A stretch of 64,000 bases of DNA from Arthonia radiata. Taxonomy: Eukaryota > Ascomycota > Arthoniomycetes > Arthoniales > Arthoniaceae. Below, in pieces: positions 1 through 10,055 of the stretch. A program made the position numbers and the translations under genes. The stretch covers positions 124,001 through 188,000 of the forward strand of contig PSQN01000010.1 of assembly GCA_002989075.1 (NCBI GenBank), in the 5' to 3' direction. The notes below the pieces were generated by a model. That model ran no database searches and was not told the DNA's origin. It saw nothing but the letters and a program-made list of their open reading frames with translations. Position 1 is the stretch's first letter, and each line of letters opens with the position of its first letter.

Positions 1-990
1 CGAGAAGCCTTGAATCACAGTAGCTCAGGTCACCCACCTCCCGGTGTTGGCGGTAATTTACCTCCCGGTGGCCTAGTCGGTGTCATTGCCAACGAGGAAC
101 GTGCCAAAGCCGCTCGTCGTGGGAGTCCCAACGCTCGCGGTACTTACGACCCTATCCCAGCCCCTCAGCTTCCGCATGAGCTTCACCAGCATCAGATGAT
201 GCAACAAATGGCTCAGCAACAGATGCCTCCGCAAGCTTATGGACCTCAGATGCCACACACGCCCATGACTCCCGGCGAACACTCGCAAGTCCAAATGGCA
301 AACAACATGACTCAGATGATGCAGATGCAAATGCAATTGATGCAGTGGGCGATGCAGAACCAGGGTCAAATGCCGAATGGGATGCCCATGACCCCAGGCA
401 TGCCTAATGGTATGCAGTCGCCTCAACTGCCGCAACAGAACTTTGGCCAACTCCTCGGCACTGACGCGATGGGTCGTCCCATCTCGATGGCCAGCACGCC
501 CGCCATGGGTGCACACCAGCGATCACCTAGCAGTATGTCACGTGGTAACAGCCCTGGCCACCTGTCTTCTCCTCCTCATGGTATGCACGCCCCCAATGGT
601 GGCTACGCTCCCTCGATTGCGCCGTCAGAGCGCAGTGTGGTCGGCCAGCCATCACGGTATAGGCCCGTCACACCCGGTGCCGGCCAGAACCGCGACGACT
701 CACGATCCTCCTCGATATCTCAGCAGACTGTTCAAGCATTGAAGGGTCAACGGTCGCAGTCTCGATTACGGCACCCGGCTCGGACTGAGTCACCCAAGCC
801 AACCATCAAGGCTGTCGAACGTCCCAAGCACGGTGGTCATGATGATGAAGATGACGACGAAGGATGGGCAGAGATGCAGCGACAGCGAAAAGCTCGCCAG
901 AACCGCTGGAAGCACACGCAGCCGCAGCCGCAATCGACGGTCTCCGGGTCGCAAGAAGGCGGCCTTGAGGGGTTGTACTACGAGGGTTAG
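1..990 (+). CDS. Gln/Met/Pro-rich protein, 3' part only
   Basis: The reading frame is already open at base 1, so the start lies outside the window; 329 codons are visible and end in TAG at 988-990. I do not recognise the family. The visible part is low in complexity: a Gln/Met-rich stretch (about residues 60-125 of the visible part) with repeated M-Q-x-Q patterns, then Ser/Pro-rich and SR-containing segments, an acidic run (D-D-E-D-D-D-E), and a basic tail with W-A-E-M-Q-R-Q-R-K-A-R-Q-N-R-W-K. The composition points to a disordered protein of the regulatory or RNA-binding kind, but no domain is visible, so function is open. Several ORFs on the other strand over the same bases are shadows of this biased composition. 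Confidence 0.8.
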   Translation, partial: REALNHSSSGHPPPGVGGNLPPGGLVGVIANEERAKAARRGSPNARGTYDPIPAPQLPHELHQHQMMQQMAQQQMPPQAYGPQMPHTPMTPGEHSQVQMANNMTQMMQMQMQLMQWAMQNQGQMPNGMPMTPGMPNGMQSPQLPQQNFGQLLGTDAMGRPISMASTPAMGAHQRSPSSMSRGNSPGHLSSPPHGMHAPNGGYAPSIAPSERSVVGQPSRYRPVTPGAGQNRDDSRSSSISQQTVQALKGQRSQSRLRHPARTESPKPTIKAVERPKHGGHDDEDDDEGWAEMQRQRKARQNRWKHTQPQPQSTVSGSQEGGLEGLYYEG

Positions 991-1759
991 CACGCGTGAT
1001 GAAGGAAGAGCATGCATATTGGGTGGTAGTTTCACATCTTCGACTTACCCCTCTCGATATCGAGGGCATTCTTTTTGAAAATCATCTTGCATTGCGACGG
1101 ACGCCTCCTGGATGACTATGGGCTATGGATATGGACGCACAAAAAGAACATTCGGTATTTAGTCTAATCAGTCATGTGGATGGCATCGGGGGAGGACTGA
1201 AAATGAAGGCCCAGTTGTACATGCGCTTTAGTGGCCGAGACGAGATGTCTAGAAACGCATTTTTATCACCTATGGAGGCGCTGTTGCGTTCTTGTGGTGT
1301 GTGCTTGAATATGAAACATGTTCATAATCGATCGAGTCTTGTATCAGCTGTGTCTTCTTCTTCTTCTTGGTCCCTGCGTTTGGTGCGTGCTTGTGGGGTT
1401 GCTGTGCTTGGGAGTGGATGGACGACAGGGTCATTGGTTCTTGGCAATTTTGACTTGGTTGAAAGACGACTCTAAACTCAAAAACAGTCCATACAATTCG
1501 GTCACGATCATCATTATGACTGACAGATGCGCGAGAAGCAAATTGCAATAAGACACAACTAGCATACCAATCAGGATCACCCGAAGTCCTGTCTAAAGAC
1601 GCCACCAACAATCTCCAACCAGTGCCAATCCATCCACAAAGCAACATGAGCACGTGAATATAACCAAGCCCCGACGAAGCACATACAATACGCATCCCGT
1701 CGACGCCACCACCACGGAAACCACCATTTACTCACAAACTCCCGGTAGAGGGACGAACG
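991..1759. other. intergenic, no gene seen
   Basis: About 770 bases between the first gene and TRM112. It should hold the 3' UTR of the first gene and the TRM112 promoter. A short TCTTCTTCTTCTTC run lies near 1354. I see no coding exon with matching splice signals on either strand. Confidence 0.5.
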
Positions 1760-2458
1760 ATGAAACTCCTCACTCTCAACTTCCTCACCTGCGCCGTCAA
1801 GTCCTGTCGGTCCGCCGCTACCACCTCCGCTTCCACCCAATCTCAGTCAACCCAACGTAACACGGATCCCACCAACAACAACGACGACGACGACCCGGAT
1901 ACGGATGAACAACCCAAAGGCTCCTCCTTCCCTCTCCATCTAAGCGACGTCGAACTCACAAGCACAGACTTAGACTTCCACGAGGAGTTCTGGCGGAATA
2001 TCCTGCCGAGGCTGGAGATGGAGGCGATGGAGTGTGTGGTAAGGGAGGTGGGGTTGGCGTTGCCTGAGCCTTTCGTATCTCAGTTGAGGCGGCGGAGGGA
2101 CAGGGCTGTGGTGGAGGCGGAGATTGGACAGGGGAAGGGGGGAAGTGGCGGGAGTGGAGGGGACGTAGAGATGGGTGGGACGGGGGAGTTGCGACCTTTC
2201 ACGGGGGCAGAGGGAGAGATAGCGGAGGGTGCGGTGGGTGACGGAGGGGCAGGGGAGATAGGGGGAGTAGGGAAAGGGGTGGAGGAAGGCATGGAAGGGG
2301 CAGACGAGATAGACGAAGCAGCGCTGCGAAAACTGCACAAACTACTACTGGAGACGCAGATCCAAGAAGGCTGGCTGGTATGCGGGCGCTGCGGGCATAA
2401 ATACGCGGTCAAGGAGGGGATTCCGAATTTCTTGTTGCCGCCGCATTTGGTGGGCTAG
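1760..2458 (+). CDS. TRM112: TRM112, methyltransferase-activating zinc protein
   Basis: Single-exon gene of 232 residues. The amino end (MKLLTLNFLTCAVKSC) and the carboxyl end (V-C-G-R-C-G-H-K-Y-A-V-K-E-G-I-P-N-F-L-L then P-P-H-L-V) are the two conserved parts of Trm112. Zinc ligands are C11, C16, C208 and C211. In the known family, Trm112 stabilises and activates several methyltransferases acting on tRNA, rRNA and translation release factor (Trm9, Trm11, Bud23 and Mtq2 in yeast). The protein is much longer than the usual 125-140 residues. The extra length is an Asn/Asp/Thr-rich insert after residue 16 and a Gly/Glu-rich insert at about 115-185, both low-complexity. The stop is one base away from the stop of the convergent gene on the minus strand. 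Confidence 0.95.
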   Translation: MKLLTLNFLTCAVKSCRSAATTSASTQSQSTQRNTDPTNNNDDDDPDTDEQPKGSSFPLHLSDVELTSTDLDFHEEFWRNILPRLEMEAMECVVREVGLALPEPFVSQLRRRRDRAVVEAEIGQGKGGSGGSGGDVEMGGTGELRPFTGAEGEIAEGAVGDGGAGEIGGVGKGVEEGMEGADEIDEAALRKLHKLLLETQIQEGWLVCGRCGHKYAVKEGIPNFLLPPHLVG

Positions 2459-2459
2459 C

Positions 2460-3762
2460 CTAGCCATAGCGTCCATCAGGATACAATATGCTCCGCGCAC
2501 CCTTGTTCTGAGCGCGCACCGACGGCGTCGGGTAAAGGCGCTGATGTGACACCTCTACGCCCCCCTCCTCTTCGCTCTCCTCTGGCTTTGCGGACGCGTC
2601 TATGTCGTCGTCTTCGTCGCCTTTGTCCTCCTCGTGTTCTTCGTCTTCGTCCTCCTCGTCCTCGTCTACGTCCTCGTCTTCGTCTTCGTCTATGTCCTCA
2701 ACCTCGTCCACGCCCGCCCCAAGAGCAGGAAAACTCCACGCCCCCTTCCCAAACGGCCCCAAGTCCACCCCCGCAACCCCCTCAGCGTTCCGATACACCC
2801 ACGTAAAAACCGCAGAGGGCTCTGCAGGACGCGGCGCCTTGACCCACGCGTTCGCCGCGTGGACGTCCATCTGGGACATCGACCTAGACACAGTCAGCAC
2901 GAGCTACAGCAGCCACGCTGGGTGGGTTCCAGCCAGAAACCTCCTGATCTGAGCAGCGCGCGCCCCTTGGCTCCGGAAAGGGGCTGGGATGAAGGGTAAG
3001 GAAAAGGCGTGGCTGCTGTGAATTGTGGACACACCTCTTCTCCGGCTGCAGATGCACGTACACGTCCGGCGCGGGGACGTACAGTTGTCGGGGCGGCATC
3101 GCAAGGCGTGTGTCGGCTGTGCTGTGGACGTGGAAATTGCGGCCTGTGCGCGCTGAGGACGCGGGGTTGGTGCTGTTGTTGTGTTCGTAGATTTCGAGCT
3201 CGATGGTGCCGATGCCGTTGTTGGGGCGTGAAGCGGTGGCGTGGAAGTTGATGCGGCCGCGGGGGTTGGTGAGAGGGTGGACCTGGGAGAGGAAAAGTCA
3301 GCAGCGTGCACGGTGGGTTGGATATCTCGAAAAGCGCAGACATGAGGGCTACGCCGGCGGATTGCGGCCGGACTTGGTGATTCCAAGGAGTTTCCAAGGG
3401 ATAGGGGTGGCTGGCCATCTTACCTCCATGTTGGCGAATTGGTATTTCTTTCGATACTTCGACCAGACCTTTGTGTTTCTTGAGGCGTACTCGAGCGTGC
3501 CGTCCGCCAAGGGTGTTTGTGTGGGTGCCTCGCAAAGTAGGCGTACGCCGTCCGCGCGTAGATCGGCTTGGATGTCGACGCCGACGGCTGGGACGGTGAC
3601 GTTGTAGGCGATTGCAAGAGTGGTGTACAGAGGAATGGCGCAGAAATATTTGGTGTGCGTGGGGCGGTTGGTGGAGAGCGGACGCACTGCGCAGGGCTTG
3701 CCGTTGGCGAGGAGGTAGGCGTGCGCGGTGCCGGCGTGGGATTCAACGGCCGGAGAGGACAT
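2460..3762 (-). CDS. DUF7918-like protein D1 with acidic tail
   Basis: Three exons on the minus strand: 3762-3424, 3282-3035 and 2883-2460, with GTAAGA and GTGTGT donors and CAG and TAG acceptors. Together they give 336 residues in one frame. The protein shows the plan I use for the D family in this window: V-D-I-Q-A-D-L-R-A-D-G in the amino half, then the strand G-T-I-E-L-E-I, then E-P-S-A-V-F-T-W-V-Y-R-N, which recalls the F-x-F-x-Y-R-S strand of fungal DUF7918 proteins. The carboxyl end carries a long Asp/Glu run instead of the coiled coil seen in most relatives. Function is unknown for the family. It is well separated from the six relatives at 23-38 kb, and it looks intact. It lies tail-to-tail with TRM112, so the two 3' UTRs must overlap. 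Confidence 0.75.
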
Positions 3763-5432
3763 AGTAGCGGTACTGGTGCGCGCTGTTGGGCAGAGCGTGT
3801 ATTACGGGAGTGTTGAAGGCTGGTTGTCGGAGAGTGTGAGATGATGGAGAACACGCGTTTGCTTGTGGGTCTTGAAGGGTCCATATTATGATGAGCGGCC
3901 TCACTTCTTCTCACTTTATGGGTAGATCTCAGAGCCGTCACACCCTCTGTGTTACTGTCTTGCAAAATTTGCCAGGCAGCCTACGCGCCGGCATTGTCTC
4001 AAGATACTCGGTTTGCAACTGTGAACGGATTTCAGAGGGTGCTGTGCTGACACCTTGTCCTTAGGGGAGAGCCTCGCGCAAAGTTAATCAGGCGAAACGC
4101 GGAGCAGTGATCTGTTCGTTCTCTGTGCGTGTTTGAGACAGAAGGCATGTGGAAGCGAGAAGAAGAAGATTGATGATGAAGAGCGTCTTGCTTCATGTTG
4201 AGCTACGAAGATGCCTATGGAATCGAGTTGTTTGGTTTCACGGCTCTCGCCGATACTCACACCCAGCGCCGCGTGAAGGCACAACTCATGCTGGGCGACC
4301 TGGTTCGCTAAATCAGTGACCTCACGTGACAATCTGATGACGGCTGAAGAGCAAAGAACGACAAGCCGCCTGGGTTGGAGCCGTAGGCATGAGAGACGGT
4401 GACGGAATACGTGGCAATCCGCTCAAACTTGTGAATTCAGCGCTCATTCATCGTGCTCGCAGGGCCCCATCGTGCACACCACATCCTCAATCGACTTGCT
4501 TAACGAAGCTGAGGCCGAAGCCTGGAGCTCGAAATGACAACAACTCTCAGTTGCGACGACGTCCGAAGAGGATCGCGCAGTTGAAGAAGTGGATCGCAAG
4601 GAAACGTCAACGAATGGGTGGCAGTCAGGGATGAAGAGAAAAAAAGAAAGCAGGAAGAAGAGTTGGAGCTGGTCGAACTTTTGTGAACGCGAACCACGCT
4701 AAAATCTGAAACACGCTAGTCCATAAGAGCCCATCAGCCATCTTTCTGCAGGCAACCATGCATACCAGTCTCCCATATAGGCAATATCTGATAGCAAAGG
4801 CCTTTACAACGCCAGCAACGGCAGGCTTGTGTTGTGCATCATAATGAGAAGAGGCTGGATGATCAAGACAATCTTCCACCATATTCCGATAGCTCAAGCC
4901 CTCCACTGACGGCGTGACGGATGTAACATGAGCTCCGATCGTCGGTACTCGCGGCGGTCGATTCATGGTCTACTGCTTGTCCGCTTCCGCGCAGATGCAG
5001 ACCATGTATTGACCCACACACCATCGGCGACGTCGAGAGCCTGGAGAGACACGTCACGCCTAAGATCGACTTACATTGCGAACCATTTTCTCGGCTCGTC
5101 CACACACTAGCGCTCTTTGGGATTGACCGACGACCGCGCTCAGCTTGAGGGCCATTGCTTGGCGCCAAACCGCTCAATCAAGGGGACTGTGACGGACGAT
5201 CGCCAGAAGCGCGTAGAATCGAAGACGTTCATATCCAGAGATGACTTATTGCTACGGCTGGATCAGTGCGTAACATGCACCATAGATCTCGCCTCTGCAC
5301 TATCCGCTGGATTCACCATAGCGAAAGCAAACGCTCGTCTACTTACTAGAGACGGCGAAATCTTGTGTTCTTCAATACAGCCCATCTATCCTGATCTCTT
5401 TGAGCACACAATTCAGTCGACCCCTTCCAGTC
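3763..5432. other. intergenic, no gene supported
   Basis: About 1.7 kb between D1 and the methyltransferase gene. Small ORFs exist on both strands, but none shows a recognisable motif, and I could not join any into a convincing spliced gene. It should contain two promoters, reading outward in opposite directions. Confidence 0.45.
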
Positions 5433-6248
5433 ATGAATAACGACGAGCAACGGTGGTCGAAGACGGCTGCTGGGTACTCATCAAACGTCGCCCGCACATC
5501 GGCGCCGGCGGGTGCACGCTTGGTTGATCAAGTCAACCAAAAGCGAAAGATCGATGAGCAATCCTCAGTGCTAGATGTCGGCGCAGGAACTGGCGCTGTT
5601 ACTCTCTATGCCGCCAGCAAACATCCATCTGCCAACATCATCGCACTGGACGTCTCATCCTCAATGCTCGAGAACATCTCTCAGGCTGAGCTTCCTCACA
5701 TCAAGACCGTCATCGCAGATGCCCGCAATCTGACTCAAGATTTCGGAGAGGAGCGCTTCTCGCACGTCTTTTGCGCCTTTATGCTCCAGGTCATCACCAC
5801 GCCGCTCGACGCAATCAAGGAGATGCGTGCTATTCTCAAGCCCGGTGGAGTTGTTGGTCTCGCCGTGTGGGGTCAGAAGAATGACCCTTATGATATCTGG
5901 GAGCGGGCTTGTCAGACCATTGATCCTTCTTACCGACTTCCTGATCCTTTCGAAGACCCGCACGCTTGGCGGACGCCGGAGGATGTGACCAACGCGCTCG
6001 AAAAGGCCGGCTTCAAGGACGTCGAAGTCGAGGAAATGTCCATGGCGTTTTCTTTCGAGAGCGCCGAAGCGTTTACACGTTTTTGGTTCGAGGGTCAGAA
6101 CCCATCGGCACTCAATTGCCTACGAAGCTGGCATGGAGACATGGCCGCGGTTAGGAAAGCTCATGAGAAGATCACGAGGGAAGATTATGGAGACGGCAGA
6201 AACATCAAGACGTGGGCAGCTCTCGGCTCAGGCAGACGACCGGCGTGA
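5433..6248 (+). CDS. class I SAM-dependent methyltransferase
   Basis: Single-exon gene of 271 residues; the first ATG of the frame is at 5433, and the open codons upstream have no ATG. Motif I is clear at residues 46-54 (V-L-D-V-G-A-G-T-G), followed by the acidic end of strand 2 (I-I-A-L-D-V-S), a D-A-R-N-L motif, and the L-K-P-G-G-V-V-G-L strand typical of small UbiE/Methyltransf_11 or _25 enzymes of fungal secondary metabolism. The substrate cannot be read from sequence. The neighbours are a UstYa-like oxidase gene and a secreted repeat precursor, so methylation of a peptide-derived product is a fair guess. It could also be an unrelated small-molecule methyltransferase. Confidence 0.85.
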   Translation: MNNDEQRWSKTAAGYSSNVARTSAPAGARLVDQVNQKRKIDEQSSVLDVGAGTGAVTLYAASKHPSANIIALDVSSSMLENISQAELPHIKTVIADARNLTQDFGEERFSHVFCAFMLQVITTPLDAIKEMRAILKPGGVVGLAVWGQKNDPYDIWERACQTIDPSYRLPDPFEDPHAWRTPEDVTNALEKAGFKDVEVEEMSMAFSFESAEAFTRFWFEGQNPSALNCLRSWHGDMAAVRKAHEKITREDYGDGRNIKTWAALGSGRRPA

Positions 6249-6346
6249 AATAGTATGCATCGTCATGATGGAATAAGCTTGACTTGAGGGAGTATGCGCA
6301 TCAGTAGCGTCAAAACTTGTCGTTTACGATTGTGAAATCTATGCTA

Positions 6347-7436
6347 TCATCTACTCGGCGCCTCTTGATCCTCCGCTACCGGGTTGGCGTCCCACAGATC
6401 GTTCAGATTGTACTGACGCCCACGCTCCCATTCGACAAGCGATGACCATTCAACACATTGTTGCTTTGCGCTCGGATTCATGGCGATGTTCGACCGCTCC
6501 TCGTCTTCCCAGAAAACTCCGCGTGGCGTGAGATCGGGCGTACACATCACTGACTGCCGGATTGCTTCGAGACAGTGACCTAGGCAGACCCTATCAGCTA
6601 ACTTTGAGAGCTTAGATACGGTTGGGACCTTCATTTACCTGCGTGAATCAACCTTTTCCGGGAGTCACCGGCTGTGCTGTGGGGGTAGTAATACTCCGGA
6701 TAGAGTACCTGTCTGAGTACGCGCTGTGACCGAAACGTAAGCTTGAAACACCGGTCTCTCTGGTTATTACTTCATGCAGACAACTTACAATACAATGGAT
6801 GTTGTGCATCACGCCAAGCAAGGTGGCTGTTTTTCCTTCTGCGGCCATCAAGCTTGTGAGGTTGAACCTCGAGGCCTCTTCATTAGAGACCCATACACCA
6901 CGGACTAAGCGTTCAGTTAGCATTGACATCCAGAGAACTCATGCGCGACCGTCACAAGCTCACCTGTCTGTAGCTCGCTCCATGCCAAGTCAGACTCGTG
7001 CGAAGGCTCATACGAGTACAAAGGATTTTTCCACGCATCAGGCCCGGGCTGATAGGTATTATGCTTGATGGCAGCCTTTGCCGGAGCTTCATTAATATCT
7101 GTCAGTACTGATCCACGACGTGAATCCTCCCCAACGTAGCTTACACATGATCGGGTCTTCGTGTACTCCGTGCAGAGGTTGAGACCGTCCCTTCATCGAC
7201 GCTCCTGCGAATGTGTTTGCCCATACGAGTGACAACAGCACGGAAGCTATGAGGCAAAGGGCGCAAGTCGAGAGCCTCTCCTTCGTTCGGGATGGTCGAG
7301 TTTGAGTATGATCCTTACTGCATAGATGACATTCTTCTTTCTCGATAAGAGTCTCAGAGGTCTCACGACCCGCTTCAGAAAGCATGTTCGGAACAAAGAA
7401 ATGGATGGGCTTGGCCGTGAATAACGGAAAAGACAA
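6347..7436 (-). CDS. UstYa-like (DUF3328) oxidase-family protein
   Basis: Five exons on the minus strand: 7436-7145, 7098-6964, 6904-6789, 6723-6639 and 6579-6347; all junctions are GT-AG and the joined frame gives 286 residues. A single membrane segment lies at about residues 56-78, as in UstYa proteins. Both signature motifs are present: H-N-I-H-C at 176-180 and H-A-G-H-C at 208-212, the second followed by L-E-A-I-R-Q-S-V-M-C. Between them is V-L-R-Q-V-L-Y-P-E-Y-Y, also family-typical. The second H-x-x-H-C is split by an intron (A-G / H-C), which is why it is easy to miss. UstYa proteins catalyse oxidative cyclisation or related oxidations in dikaritin RiPP pathways such as ustiloxin. The gene is divergent from the repeat precursor at 7997 and convergent with the methyltransferase. 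Confidence 0.9.
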
Positions 7437-7996
7437 CAGCGCGGGTTAGAAGCTCCCTGAAAATGAAGTTCAAGGAGCATCAAGACTATTCTCCAGGGCG
7501 GATGGTGTCCAGGAGACGCAGTCAACAGCTATGATAGCGCCCAGATCCTCATGTCCGAGGAAGCACTGTTGCCACAGGTGCCAGATGTGAGGCGAGCTTC
7601 GAGCTTGCTACGGATCGGCACGATGACCTCTCCTCCGATTCCTCTCTGCGCGTTACGTGCAGCCAAGCGCCTGCGGGGTGATGCGCGATACCAAAGCCAG
7701 TAGGTACTGCGATATGGAATGCCTGTCATTGCAGACAGGCTGCAAACACCTGCAGAAATGGCGGGGCTCTACTGCAGAGCCCCTTTGAAGTGACGTACGC
7801 CATGATGTGCCGAGGATGATGCTGGTAAACCGATCGAGGATATAGCACGCAGTGCGCTCGTGAGTTTGAACAGTCCCGCATAGACACAATTTGACCCGTT
7901 TTGCAGCATTTGTGAAGTAACACCCTTCATTCGCCGGAAACGTTGCCTATAACAATTCGAAGACAACCGGAAAACGTTGATCAGAACAGCACGACA
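7437..7996. promoter_or_regulatory. divergent promoter, UstYa gene / repeat precursor
   Basis: The 560 bases between the start of the UstYa-like gene (minus) and the start of the repeat precursor (plus) are the only space for both promoters, so the two genes could be co-regulated. I do not recognise a specific binding site. Small ORFs here are not supported as genes. Confidence 0.45.
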
Positions 7997-8457
7997 ATGC
8001 GCACGTTCTTGACCTTCATCGCACTATTGTGCATCGGCATCAACACCACGGCGCTACCAGTCTCAGGTATGTTGTCCTACCACTCCTAGGACGGACAGCT
8101 AACGAAGGAAACGCAGACGCTACGTATAAGCCCATCGTGGAAGACGGTCTCGTCGAGTCCGAACTGGTACATCCTCGCGCCTCCAGCAATCAGGTCGAGA
8201 GCGGCCTTCTCGAGGAAGCCCTCGTGCACCCGCGTGGCGCTGGCTCCAATGTCGAAAGCGGGCTCTTGGAGGAAGGCCTTGTTCAACCTCGCGACGCTGA
8301 AGTCGAAGGAGGACTTTTGGAGGAAGGTCTGGTGCAGCCTCGCAGCTCCGACACTCAAGTCGAAAGTGGACTCTTAGAGGAGAACCTTGTCAACCCACGC
8401 GACGCATCCGAGACGACAGAGGATGGACTTCTCGAGGAGGGTTTGGTCCATCGTTAA
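7997..8457 (+). CDS. secreted repeat precursor, candidate RiPP (dikaritin-type)
   Basis: Two exons, 7997-8066 and 8117-8457, joined by a 50-nt GTATGT...GCAG intron; 136 residues. The amino end (MRTFLTFIALLCIGINTTA) is a good signal peptide with likely cleavage near residue 19-21. After a short leader come six imperfect repeats of about 17-19 residues built on E-S-G-L-L-E-E-G-L-V-H-P-R. The first is the least conserved and the last is shortened to L-V-H-R. Repeats end in H-P-R, Q-P-R or N-P-R. Kex2 is known to accept Pro-Arg as well as Lys-Arg, so these could be cleavage points, although classical dikaritin precursors use Lys-Arg. With a UstYa-family neighbour and a methyltransferase next to it, I read this as the precursor peptide of a RiPP. 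A repeat-containing secreted effector or wall peptide is the alternative. Confidence 0.75.
8137..8454 (+). repeat. six tandem G-L-L-E-E-x-L-V-x-P-R repeats
   Basis: The second exon of the precursor is almost entirely imperfect tandem repeats of about 51-57 bases. The conserved core is G-L-L-E-E-[AGN]-L-V-[HQN]-P-R, while the linkers between cores vary in length and sequence (A-S-S-N-Q, G-A-G-S-N, D-A-E, S-S-D-T-Q, D-A-S-E-T-T). A conserved core with free linkers is what is expected if cores are released and linkers discarded. Confidence 0.85.
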
Positions 8458-10055
8458 GACTCCGGTGTGCACAAGAATGTACTGATCCCGCTGGCTCAGA
8501 CTCTCGGTCTGTGATCGGCATCGGCGTCTTCCATGCGAGGAAAAGATGAAAGTCACGTTGGAGACGGCAGAGAACTGCAATGCGGAGGCCCCCGTGGCCC
8601 TTTATGCCAGTCTAGAAGCAAAGCTTGAGCCGCAAGTATGTCGTTGCTGGATGTGCCAGATCCATTGCTCTACGATTTCGGATTGCACTGCTCGAACTCA
8701 ACGTGAAGGCCTGTGCAGGTGTTCCTCACCGCTCGGGCTCATATTCAATAGGGTTGCAATGATTGTGTGCATAATGCATTGCGTTAGCATAGGCGGAATC
8801 TGCCTTGTGGGAACCCTCCTATTCCGTCTCCCTGCTCGGCACTTCCTAGGAGGAAAGCGTAGCTTGACCCAATGAGAAACCTTCGATTCGCCATGCTCGA
8901 TGCTTCATGTGCATCCTCGGGATTTGGTGGCATCATGGCTCTTTGCAACAGTAACAAGATGGCTTGGCTAGCAAATAGGGGGGCGGGCAACGCCAGCCAC
9001 ATCCAATTGGCGAGTCATGTTCGCCGAACACCCAAATCCTTGCGTACTCCGTACCTACGACTTTGTGATCTTTGTAGGAACTAATCTTCAACTACGCGGC
9101 CCTACTCCATAATTTAGTTAATGGAAGCAAGATCAGCCCGACTGTGGCGCAATGCTATGGGAATAGTTGTCCACCGCTTCAAGGCAGAAAGCCCCTCCAT
9201 TCTACCGGAATCAGAAATGCTCTTCTGAGAAACCACATATCATTGCATTGCCGTTTGCGTTCAGCTGAAACTACTGACCATGTAGACCTTGCTGATAAGC
9301 ATGAGTTGCTCATACCTTGGCAGACGCCCCTATTGCCCCTTGGGTTTTGCTAGTCAAGGAATAGCTACCGTTTCTAGCCTACGGCGCACAGGACACGCCA
9401 ATCTCTGGTACCGCCACGGCCCGTCGTCCACTGGCGTGGCCTGACTGCGCAAGAGATCTTCGATGCTTATCTATCTTCCGCGACTTCCCTAGGTACAAGC
9501 TACACCGTGAGGGTGGGCATCATCTGTACCCAGCGTCTGCCAACAGACTGCCGAGGCTGACTTCTCGGCTCGAAGCAGCCACAAGGATCTCCTCCATGCC
9601 AGCAAAGTCCAACTCATTCCACGCCGGCCAATGATGTACTCGACTGATGCCGGAGCTGCTGCATGTAAGCAGACCCGATAGCCTGCTAGGTTTCTGCTGC
9701 AGCAATCCTACCGGGGTTTCGGCACACTTCCCGCAGGCCGGTGACACCGTCTCGTTCCTCAGGTCGCCGATTGAAGTGACCATCGCGAAATGGTGCGTCA
9801 AACGTTACCTGACAGCAAGTTGGTGCTGCAGCCACCATTTCAGTTACATTCTCCTTTCGAACGCCGCCGAGTCAGCGGTTACAACCCTCGTGGCACACAC
9901 ATGTGTCGATTGACCATCACGATACGAGCATCGCCCCTTCGTAGGAAGGCCGTGACTTGCACGCGCTCTCTGGTCTACCTAAAGGTGCTTCGGTCAGCTG
10001 GCTGTACCTCCTACTGAACCGCCTACTTCGTTGTATTCGCCTACCTCATGCTGTA
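8458..10055. other. intergenic, no gene supported
   Basis: About 1.6 kb. Several ORFs of 60-110 codons occur on both strands, but none has a motif I recognise or splice sites that join to another exon. The region could hold decayed sequence. The start of the SAT4-type gene at 10056 is the next supported feature. Confidence 0.45.

Noticed and set aside
2546-2999. Plus-strand Ser- and Arg-rich ORFs
   Set aside because: They are antisense shadows of the acidic Asp/Glu run of D1.
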